DNA of 43,223 nucleotides from Lachnospiraceae bacterium (lineage in GTDB: Bacteria; Bacillota; Clostridia; Lachnospirales; Lachnospiraceae): contig JAILCB010000042.1 in assembly GCA_024680595.1 (NCBI GenBank), positions 1-43,223 on the forward strand. Reading direction: 5' to 3'. The notes below the pieces were generated by a model, which saw only the letters and a list, made by a program, of their open reading frames with translations, was not told where the DNA came from and ran no database searches. This document shows positions 9,508 through 15,563 of this stretch, in pieces. The stretch's first letter is position 1. Each line of letters opens with the position of its first letter. The position numbers and the translations under genes were made by a program.

Positions 9508-10155
9508 TTATGCCCTGAAATAATCCATCTTTTTCTCCAGCCGCTTGAGCACGATTGTCAGGATTCCATTCATGATGAGGAAATAGATTCCTGTAGAGAA
9601 GAGTGGCCAGATAAGACCCTTTTTGGTAAAGCGCTCTGCACACATGATGATTTCTGTGAGACCGATGACACGGGCCAGTGAGGTGTCCTTTGTCAGGGTA
9701 ATGACCTCATTTCCCATGGCAGGGGTGATGCGCTTTATGACCTGCAGGAGAATGACCTTGAAAAAGATTTGTGACCTTGTCATGCCCAGAACCTCGCCGG
9801 CTTCGTACTGTCCTTTGGGAATGCTCTCGATTCCGCCCCGGTAGATTTCGGAGAAATAGCAGGCGTAGTTTATGACAAAGGCGATTTCTGCCGCCAGAAA
9901 GCGGTTGGACATGGGAATGTCAAAAATCAGACCCGGGGCATAGAGAACCACAAATAGCTGCAGCATGAGCGGTGTTCCCCGGATAATCCAGACGAATATT
10001 TGGGTCAGCCATTTGATGGGACGGAACTTGGACATAGAGCCAAGGGTAATTACCAGTCCCAGAGGAATGGCCAATAGAAGAGTGGTGAAAAATAGCTGGA
10101 GATTAATGAGAATTCCTCCATTTAAGGAGGATACAACTGCGGAAAAGTTATCCAT
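9508..10155 (-). CDS. Polar amino acid ABC transporter permease
   Basis: HisM/GlnP-type membrane subunit, 215 aa with about five membrane segments. The EAA loop that contacts the ATPase is recognisable (EAGEVLGMTRSQIFFKVI), as is the N-terminal family motif WIIRGTPLMLQLF. Only one permease gene is present, so it probably acts as a homodimer. It lies between the receptor and ATPase genes, separated from the receptor by 148 bp that contain a stem-loop. Confidence 0.95.
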   Translation of the reverse strand: MDNFSAVVSSLNGGILINLQLFFTTLLLAIPLGLVITLGSMSKFRPIKWLTQIFVWIIRGTPLMLQLFVVLYAPGLIFDIPMSNRFLAAEIAFVINYACYFSEIYRGGIESIPKGQYEAGEVLGMTRSQIFFKVILLQVIKRITPAMGNEVITLTKDTSLARVIGLTEIIMCAERFTKKGLIWPLFSTGIYFLIMNGILTIVLKRLEKKMDYFRA

Positions 10156-10209
10156 AAAAGCCCCTAACCTGTATTCGGAATCTGCGATAGGATTCCTTTC
10201 TCAAGAATA

Positions 10210-10237
10210 GGGCAGAGAAGGTATTCCCCCTCTGCCC
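10210..10237 (-). other. Intercistronic stem-loop between receptor and permease genes
   Basis: A perfect 8-bp stem GGGCAGAG/CTCTGCCC (10210-10217 with 10230-10237) is followed on the minus strand by TATTCTTG. It may be a leaky terminator or RNA-stability element that leaves more receptor mRNA than permease/ATPase mRNA, as is common in importer operons. Confidence 0.6.
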
Positions 10238-10303
10238 GACTTCAATCAGTGTTTTATAGCAGTACGGCCCGGTAAAGCCTGCCGTTTCTAGTGTTTATGA
10301 ACC

Positions 10304-11308
10304 TTAGCGAATCAGAATGTCGGATAAGCCGTATTTCTTTGCGATTTCCTCAACCTTACCCTCATCGTAGAGCTCGTTAATGGCTTCATTAATCTTTTCT
10401 GTGGCATCAGAGCCCTTGCGGAAAGCGATGCCATATTCCTGCTGGCCAAAGTTATTGTCCAGATTTACAACCATATCTGCATAATCTGTGCCTTCACCGA
10501 CCATGGCCAATGCGCAGACGCTGTCTACCAGCGCCAGATCCGCGGTTCCGGATTTGACCTCCATAAGGGCCTTTGCCATGGAATCCACAGGGGTGTAATT
10601 TACGCCGGCAAAGAATTCAGAAGGGGAAACCTCGACGGTCTCGTCATCGGGAATGCTGCCGTCCAGCTTGCCCTCTCCGGTGGAACCCTGCTCGGCAACT
10701 ACATTGAGGCCGGAAACATTCTTCATAATCTCCGCCTCTCTGTCTTTTTTCACCACAATAGCCTGGGTGTTGTAGAGATAGGGGGTGGTCATGCTCATAT
10801 TCTGCTTCCGCTCTTCGGTGATGCACATACCATTCCAGATGCAGTCAATATTCTTGGAATTGAGCTCGATTTCCTTGGAATCCCAGTTGATTTCGATGAA
10901 ATTGGGTTTGACACCCAGTTTTTCGCAGACAGCCTTGGTGAGCTCGGTATCAAAGCCGATGAGCTCTCCCTTTTCATCCTCGTAATTCATAGGGGCAAAC
11001 ATGGTGATTCCAACCACCATCTCTCCCTTGTCCTTGATATAGGCCCAATCGGAATCCTCTGCAGATGCGCTTTCGCTTGCTGCAGCCGCAGTGGATGCCG
11101 TTTCGGCGGAAGCCTTTGTATCCGCTGCAGGAGCCGCCTCGGATGCCGCGGGAGCCGCCTCGGATGCTGCGGGAGCCGCTTCGGATGCCGCGGGCTTGGC
11201 TTCAGATGCTGCCGCAGCCCCGGATGAAGAAGCGGCGGAACCGCATCCTGCCAGGGCGGTCAGGCTCAATATTGCTGCTGCCAGAATCGTAATTATCTTT
11301 TTCATCAT
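10304..11308 (-). CDS. Amino acid ABC transporter substrate-binding lipoprotein
   Basis: Receptor of the importer, family 3 solute-binding protein (334 aa). A signal peptide ends in a lipobox (LTALAGC, Cys22), so the mature protein is lipid-anchored outside the membrane. The anchor is followed by a linker built from about four EAAPAAS units and more Ala/Ser, up to about residue 80. The binding domain then starts with the family pattern MVVGITMFAPMNYEDEKGE and includes GFDTELTKAVCEKLG. ATG 11308 follows AAGGAGG. It is the first gene of the operon; a promoter is seen about 390 bp upstream. The ligand is not predictable. Confidence 0.93.
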   Translation of the reverse strand: MMKKIITILAAAILSLTALAGCGSAASSSGAAAASEAKPAASEAAPAASEAAPAASEAAPAADTKASAETASTAAAASESASAEDSDWAYIKDKGEMVVGITMFAPMNYEDEKGELIGFDTELTKAVCEKLGVKPNFIEINWDSKEIELNSKNIDCIWNGMCITEERKQNMSMTTPYLYNTQAIVVKKDREAEIMKNVSGLNVVAEQGSTGEGKLDGSIPDDETVEVSPSEFFAGVNYTPVDSMAKALMEVKSGTADLALVDSVCALAMVGEGTDYADMVVNLDNNFGQQEYGIAFRKGSDATEKINEAINELYDEGKVEEIAKKYGLSDILIR

Positions 11309-11541
11309 ATCCTCCTTACAATAAATACCGTTACTCTATGATAACTTCCTCCCTGCCACAAGATGGATAACCCTTTGAAAATAGTCTTTGCCGAGGACAA
11401 AGAACCGGGAACTGTCTGAGTCCGTTCATTGGGCTTTTTCACAAGGTATCCACGGGCATTTCATTGACCCATTCCTATTTTCTCTGTGAGAACCGGGTCA
11501 GGTTTGAATTCCGGCATCGTGATGAAATCCGGAATCCTTAG

Positions 11542-11660
11542 TTTTTCCGAATGCGAAAAGGAGACGCATTTGGAAATCCCGCACTTCGTGCGGACCAGCC
11601 CATCGCTTCGCATGGGCTGGTAGTGTTCGGATTACGAATTTCCGATGAAATTCGTAATCC
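11542..11660 (+). repeat. Palindromic intergenic repeat, copy A
   Basis: Four consecutive stem-loops: TTTCCGAATGCG/CGCATTTGGAAA (one G-U), CCGCAC/GTGCGG, CCAGCCCAT/ATGGGCTGG around a CTTCG-containing loop, and a perfect 14-bp stem GGATTACGAATTTC/GAAATTCGTAATCC with loop CGAT. It shares sequence blocks and hairpin order with copies at 11871-11989 (inverted) and 30119-30235 (direct). It lies in the leader of the amino acid importer operon. Confidence 0.8.
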
Positions 11661-11696
11661 TATGACTTTTACAATTTAGCAAAGTACAGTGATAAC

Positions 11697-11724
11697 AGAA
11701 TAATACGATAAAAGATTTTGTCAA
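11697..11724 (-). promoter_or_regulatory. Promoter of the amino acid importer operon
   Basis: On the minus strand: TTGACA (11724-11719), 16-nt spacer, TATTCT (11702-11697). Transcription from here would run through repeat copy A before reaching the receptor gene. Confidence 0.65.
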
Positions 11725-11752
11725 GTGGATAAATTGTACAAAATAAATACAA

Positions 11753-11782
11753 ATCCCGCATGGAAGTGAGTCCATGCGGGAT
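11753..11782 (-). terminator. Terminator of the thiT transcript
   Basis: A perfect 12-bp stem ATCCCGCATGGA/TCCATGCGGGAT with a 6-nt loop. On the minus strand it is followed by a T-rich tail (TTGTATTTATTTTG), as expected for intrinsic termination. Confidence 0.75.
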
Positions 11783-11870
11783 TATAACAAGTGCGGTCCC
11801 ATATTGTAGTTATCGGCACAGATATTCAGGGCAGGAATCTATACGGGAATACAGTCTGTCCTATGGTATA

Positions 11871-11989
11871 GTATTGCGAATTTCATCGGAAATTCGTAAT
11901 ACGTACCCGACCGGGTCCCTGCGAAGCAGGGCGTGTGTCCCGCGCGGAGCGCGGGATTTCCGAATGCGGTTCCTTGTCGCTTTCGGAAA
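11871..11989 (-). repeat. Palindromic intergenic repeat, copy B (inverted relative to A)
   Basis: Hairpins in reverse order to copy A: GTATTGCGAATTTC/GAAATTCGTAATAC with loop ATCG, CCCTGC/GCAGGG, TCCCGCGC/GCGCGGGA, and TTTCCGAATGCG/CGCTTTCGGAAA. Read on the minus strand it keeps the block GGAAATCCCGC and the CTTCG-containing hairpin seen in copies A and C. It lies just downstream of thiT. Confidence 0.8.
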
Positions 11990-12059
11990 GTCATACTGTG
12001 TGACAAATATGGATTTTTCCGGCTAGGAATTGATAAAGGCTCCTATCCCGGCGCACAAG

Positions 12060-12758
12060 TTATCTATAGGATTCTGCTATACGGTTTATGGCATCCTTTA
12101 CAGGCGGTATGGCAATAATGATTAGGGTTATTACCATTTCGATAAGGATATAGCTGTAGTTATAGACGATTGGATATATGGCGGAGAGGGATGCCGGGAA
12201 ATTCTCCGGCATATATGACATCCAATAGAGATATCCGCCAATGGTGTGGAAAAGCCCCCTCGCCAGGCAGGCTACCACATATCCGATGACAAGGCCGTGC
12301 TTTTTCTTGAACCAAATCCCTGCTAAACCCAGGGCGGTGAAGGCGAAGAAATAGTCACAGCAGGTTTGGAAGGGGGTCAGGAAGTATTTGCCGCCGCTTT
12401 GCAGGAATTGCAGCAGACTGTATGAGAAGGCCGTGAGAATACCCACTTTGATACCGAATACGTAACCTACAAAGCAGATGAAGAACATGGAGAATAGGGT
12501 GACCTTGCCTCCGTAGGGGAGCTCGTAGCCGATGTAGGACGTGACATAGGCAACGGCCAGGGAGATGCCCGCAAAGGCTAGCTGTTTTGCTCCGATTTTT
12601 ATACCGCCCTGCTTTTTGTCTACAATGAATGCGATGAGCAGCATGGCTATGACGGCTATGACAGCTATCGCAATGTAGCCGACACTGGTGAGGGAGTAAC
12701 TGACGCTAACCGCACCGTCCTCGGCGACTTCGGTGGCTTCGTTGATGAAAGTTGACAT
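12060..12758 (-). CDS. thiT: Energy-coupling-factor thiamine transporter S component ThiT
   Basis: Substrate-binding membrane subunit for thiamine uptake, which uses a shared ECF module not encoded here. I chose ATG 12758 (MSTFINEATEVAE) because AAAAAGGAGG lies directly upstream; the open frame extends further but without a ribosome binding site. The product is 232 aa, about 40 longer than typical ThiT, because of an N-terminal extension with an extra membrane segment (GYIAIAVIAVIAMLLIAFIV). The core matches the family: IGYELPYGGKVTLFSMFFI and the aromatic-rich LARGLFHTIGGYLYWMSYMPEN. The TPP riboswitch upstream independently supports the assignment. Expression should fall when thiamine pyrophosphate is abundant. 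Confidence 0.9.
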   Translation of the reverse strand: MSTFINEATEVAEDGAVSVSYSLTSVGYIAIAVIAVIAMLLIAFIVDKKQGGIKIGAKQLAFAGISLAVAYVTSYIGYELPYGGKVTLFSMFFICFVGYVFGIKVGILTAFSYSLLQFLQSGGKYFLTPFQTCCDYFFAFTALGLAGIWFKKKHGLVIGYVVACLARGLFHTIGGYLYWMSYMPENFPASLSAIYPIVYNYSYILIEMVITLIIIAIPPVKDAINRIAESYR

Positions 12759-12765
12759 AATAATT

Positions 12766-12882
12766 CCTCCTTTTTGAGATGCTTGTGGTCTGGCGGCGGA
12801 AAACTGCCCTCCACACATGCTTTGAATCCGGTGGATTCTGCTTCCGTGGCTTTATGAGCCCTGGCTGCATACAAAAAAGAGG
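12766..12882 (-). promoter_or_regulatory. Possible anti-Shine-Dalgarno pairing in the riboswitch expression platform
   Basis: Just 3' of the aptamer, the minus strand reads CCTCTTTTTT (12882-12873). This is complementary, with one bulged G, to AAAAAGGAGG (12775-12766), the ribosome binding site of thiT. A translation-control switch is plausible; no strong terminator is seen in the leader. This is inference from complementarity only. Confidence 0.45.
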
Positions 12883-12888
12883 ATGTTT

Positions 12889-13019
12889 TGCCTTCCCACG
12901 CTGGTATTATCCGGTTCGGGTCCGAGGGTTTACTGGGACGCTTTTATAAGGGCCCCTGTTCTCAGCCATTTGAACTGGGGCGGATTGGTGTCCGCCTCAG
13001 CCCTCCAGCTCCCCTGGCA
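12889..13019 (-). ncRNA. TPP riboswitch (THI element), atypical middle
   Basis: On the minus strand the 3' half is canonical: ACCC, then GAACCGGATAATACCAGCG, then GGGAAGGCA. The 5' end TGCCAGGGGAGC fits the P1/P2 start, and TGCC can pair with the terminal GGCA as P1. The middle is odd. A CTGAGG variant stands at the usual CTGAGA place, a perfect GGCTGAGA occurs about 35 nt later, and the P2 3' strand is further away than normal, so the whole aptamer is about 131 nt instead of about 100. It precedes thiT, the expected type of target. Confidence 0.85.
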
Positions 13020-13036
13020 TCAATATTATTTGTGTC

Positions 13037-13066
13037 ATAATACTCCCTCCGGTTTAGGACTGTCAA
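13037..13066 (-). promoter_or_regulatory. Promoter of the riboswitch-thiT transcript
   Basis: Minus strand: TTGACA (13066-13061), 18-nt spacer, TATTAT (13042-13037). It places the transcript start about 10 nt before the aptamer. Confidence 0.75.
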
Positions 13067-13116
13067 GCATGCGCCCCTTGATTATGAAAAATCCGTCACC
13101 GGGGGTCCTATGTCAG

Positions 13117-13318
13117 CCGCCCATACAGTATAGAAGAGTGTTAACCTCCTGCAGCGGCCAAGAAGAACCTGTTCACCCGCCCATATATCATAGAAGAGTC
13201 TGCCCGCACGGCCCCTTATCCGTTTCAACAATGAACCGCCCATATAGTTATAGAAGAGCGGCGACACGCGCCCTGGCCGCGGCCGTCAGTACGGAACCGC
13301 CCATATAGTATAGAAGAG
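13117..13318. repeat. Four regularly spaced 22-23-bp direct repeats
   Basis: Copies at 13117-13138, 13177-13198, 13236-13258 and 13297-13318. All share CCGCCCATA at the left and ATAGAAGAG at the right and vary in the centre (CAGT, TATC, TAGTT, TAGT). Start-to-start distances are 60, 59 and 61 bp. The 37-38-bp sequences between them are unrelated to each other and GC-rich. They fill the space between the divergent thiT and nuclease-operon promoters. See findings for interpretations. Confidence 0.85.
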
Positions 13319-13347
13319 CGGGAGGTTTTGCAAAATGGCAAATAGGT

Positions 13348-13376
13348 TTGTAAAATAGCATAAAAAATGATAAAAT
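13348..13376 (+). promoter_or_regulatory. Probable promoter of the nuclease-folA-exporter operon
   Basis: TTGTAA (13348-13353), 17-nt spacer, TAAAAT (13371-13376), in an A/T-rich stretch, followed by the AAGGAG site at 13422-13427 and ATG 13436. Confidence 0.6.
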
Positions 13377-13435
13377 GAATCGTACATTCTAAATCATAAG
13401 CGGACTGTCAGTTGAATAGATAAGGAGCGCTCATC

Positions 13436-15043
13436 ATGAAGCTAAACTTTATCGGAGCCTGTCATGAGGTGACGGGAAGCTGTCACTTCCTGGAGGCCTG
13501 CGGCAAGCATATGCTAGTAGACTACGGAATGGAACAGGGACAGCAGCGGTACGAGAATGCCCCTCTGCCAGTACCATATTCTGACATTGACTATATTTTC
13601 CTGACCCATGCCCATATTGATCACTCCGGGCTCCTGCCCCTGGCCTACGCCAAAGGCTTCCGGGGCACCATTTTTTCAACAGAACCCACGGCAAAGCTTT
13701 CCAGCATAATGCTGAGAGACAGTGCCCATATACAGATGTCCGAGGCCGAATGGAGAAACCGCAAGGCCAAAAGGGGGGCGGACTTTGAACATTATGAGCC
13801 GCTTTATACCATGGAGGACGCCGACGGGGCCATTAAGCTTTTCAAGAGCGTGCGCTATGGAGAAAAGGTCACAATCGATAAGGGGATCGAGGTCAGATTC
13901 ACCGATGTCGGCCATCTTTTGGGCTCTGCGGCAGTGGAGCTCTTCCTCACCGAAGGGGAAGTCACCAAAAAAATCGTCTTTTCCGGAGATGTGGGCAACC
14001 TCAATCAGCCTATCATCAAGGATCCGGAGCTGGTGAAGGAAGCGGACTACGTACTCATCGAGTCCACCTATGGAGAAAGGCTTCATTCCGACAGAAAAAT
14101 AGACTACATAGGAGATTTGACAAAGGTTCTGCAGAAGACCCTGGACCGGGGCGGAAATGTGGTCATTCCCTCCTTTGCGGTGGGCAGAACCCAGGAGCTT
14201 TTATATTTCCTGCGTGAGATTAAGGAAAAGGGACTGGTTCACGGGCATGACGACTTCCCGGTATATGTGGACTCACCCCTGGCGGTGGAGGCCACCAGTA
14301 TCTTTGTCAGGACATCCAGGGAATGCTATGACGATGATGCATTGGCATTGATTCATAGGGGGATTAATCCCATTTCCTGTCCTGATTTGAATCTCTCCAT
14401 TACCCCGGAGGATTCTAAAGCCATTAATTTTGATGATGAGCCCAAGGTCATTATCTCTGCTTCAGGCATGTGCGATGCCGGGCGTATTCGCCATCACCTC
14501 AAGCATAATCTGTGGCGGCCGGAATGTACCATCCTCTTTGTGGGATATCAATCCGTGGGAACCCTGGGCCGGGCCATCGTAGAGGGAGCGTCTGCTGTAA
14601 AGCTTTTTGGAGAGGACATCTCGATACGGGCAGAAGTGGAAACTCTGATAGGACTCAGCGGCCATGCGGACAAAAACGGCCTGCTCTCCTGGATGAAGGG
14701 CTTTGAAAAGAAGCCCTCCCAGGTTTTTGTAGTCCATGGCGATGATATGGTGACAGAGCACTTTGCGGAGACCCTGCAAAGCGAACTGGGACTCAAGGCC
14801 TACGCCCCCTTCAGCGGGACCAAATATAATCTATTGACCGGTGAGTTTGAATATATTGCTGAGGGAGTGCCGGTCGCCAAGAAGTCCAGGGCTGTCGGCA
14901 AGGCTGCCATGATCTTCGAGAAGCTCCTGAAAGCCGGGGAAAGGCTCCTTTCCATTATTCGGCACTATGAGCACGGCGCCAATAAGGATATTGCAAAGAT
15001 GACTAGAGAAATTAATTCCCTGGCAGATAAGTGGGACAAGTAA
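13436..15043 (+). CDS. Beta-CASP metallo-beta-lactamase-fold RNA-processing hydrolase
   Basis: Member of the CPSF73/YSH1-like exonuclease family (COG1236), 535 aa, cytoplasmic. The zinc motif HAHIDHSG is present, with further metal ligands in TDVGHLLGSAAVE and FSGDVGN. The beta-CASP part includes PSFAVGRTQELLYFL and SASGMCDAGRIRHHL, and the RMMBL-like end has GLSGHADKNGLLSWM and VFVVHGD. Such proteins are ribonucleases or are suspected to be; the bacterial single-domain type is poorly characterised. About 80 residues after the core form a C-terminal extension of charged helix. The next gene, folA, starts 13 nt later, so both are probably cotranscribed. Confidence 0.92.
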   Translation: MKLNFIGACHEVTGSCHFLEACGKHMLVDYGMEQGQQRYENAPLPVPYSDIDYIFLTHAHIDHSGLLPLAYAKGFRGTIFSTEPTAKLSSIMLRDSAHIQMSEAEWRNRKAKRGADFEHYEPLYTMEDADGAIKLFKSVRYGEKVTIDKGIEVRFTDVGHLLGSAAVELFLTEGEVTKKIVFSGDVGNLNQPIIKDPELVKEADYVLIESTYGERLHSDRKIDYIGDLTKVLQKTLDRGGNVVIPSFAVGRTQELLYFLREIKEKGLVHGHDDFPVYVDSPLAVEATSIFVRTSRECYDDDALALIHRGINPISCPDLNLSITPEDSKAINFDDEPKVIISASGMCDAGRIRHHLKHNLWRPECTILFVGYQSVGTLGRAIVEGASAVKLFGEDISIRAEVETLIGLSGHADKNGLLSWMKGFEKKPSQVFVVHGDDMVTEHFAETLQSELGLKAYAPFSGTKYNLLTGEFEYIAEGVPVAKKSRAVGKAAMIFEKLLKAGERLLSIIRHYEHGANKDIAKMTREINSLADKWDK

Positions 15044-15056
15044 CAGGAGGGTATTT

Positions 15057-15557
15057 ATGAAGGTGATTGCTGCAGTAGATCAGAACTGGGCAATAGGCTT
15101 GGGAAATCAGCTTTTGGTCCGGATTCCTGCGGATCAGAAGTTTTTCCGCAAGGAAACCACCGGGAAAGTGGTGGTTATGGGGCGCAGGACCTTTGAGAGT
15201 TTTCCCAACGGCCAGGCGCTAAAGAATAGGACCAACATCGTGCTTTCCCAGAGGCTGGATTTCCATCCGGAGGGGGTTATTGTAGTTCGTAATCTATCCG
15301 AGCTGGAGAAGCTCCTGGGCAGATATGAAGATGATTCCGTATATTGCATTGGGGGCGCCCAGGTCTATAAGAGCCTCTTGCCTTATTGTGACACGGCTTT
15401 GATTACAAAGATTCAAAGAAAGTACGATGCAGACACTTACTTTCCCAACCTGGACCATATGCCGGAGGAATGGGTACTGACCGCCAAAAGTGACGAGCAG
15501 ACATATTTTGATTTGGAGTACTATTTTCTTCGATATGAGAGAAGAAAGGACGCATAA
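15057..15557 (+). CDS. folA: Dihydrofolate reductase
   Basis: Reduces dihydrofolate to tetrahydrofolate with NADPH; 166 aa, normal for bacterial DHFR. The N-terminal MKVIAAVDQNWAIGLGNQLL contains the NxAIG motif, the catalytic acid is the Asp in IPADQKFF, and the NADPH region VVVMGRRTFESF and the CIGGAQVY motif are intact. In place of the usual LPW before the catalytic Asp the protein has LVR, so the conserved Trp (E. coli Trp22) is missing. This may affect folate or trimethoprim binding, though similar substitutions occur in other clostridial DHFRs as far as I recall. The start is preceded by AGGAGGG. Confidence 0.93.
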   Translation: MKVIAAVDQNWAIGLGNQLLVRIPADQKFFRKETTGKVVVMGRRTFESFPNGQALKNRTNIVLSQRLDFHPEGVIVVRNLSELEKLLGRYEDDSVYCIGGAQVYKSLLPYCDTALITKIQRKYDADTYFPNLDHMPEEWVLTAKSDEQTYFDLEYYFLRYERRKDA

Positions 15558-15563
15558 GGCGGA

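Larger units (their letters stand above)
11309..12059. other. 751-bp intergenic region, hairpin-rich, no credible gene
   Basis: Short ORFs here lack ribosome binding sites and family features. The region holds the minus-strand promoter and roughly 380-nt leader of the amino acid importer, two inverted copies of a ~119-bp palindromic repeat, and a terminator for the minus-strand thiT transcript. I searched by eye for T-box, SAM and lysine riboswitch motifs in the leader and found none. Confidence 0.7.

Noticed and set aside
11309-11690. T-box, SAM or lysine riboswitch in the amino acid importer leader
   Set aside because: No T-box sequence or other conserved riboswitch core was found by reading the minus strand.
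11760-12118. Two small plus-strand ORFs between the amino acid importer and thiT
   Set aside because: They begin inside the thiT terminator or run through repeat copy B, and lack start signals.
12759-12818. Longer ThiT with 20 more N-terminal residues
   Set aside because: The ribosome binding site AAAAAGGAGG lies inside that extension, immediately before ATG 12758, so the longer start is unlikely.
12883-13308. Plus-strand ORF of 141 codons across the riboswitch and repeat array
   Set aside because: It is antisense to a recognised riboswitch, runs through the direct repeats, and has no family features.
13117-13318. CRISPR array call for the four spaced repeats
   Set aside because: Repeats differ in their centres and in length, only four copies exist, and no cas gene or leader is visible. 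Listed as a repeat array with the CRISPR possibility left to testing.
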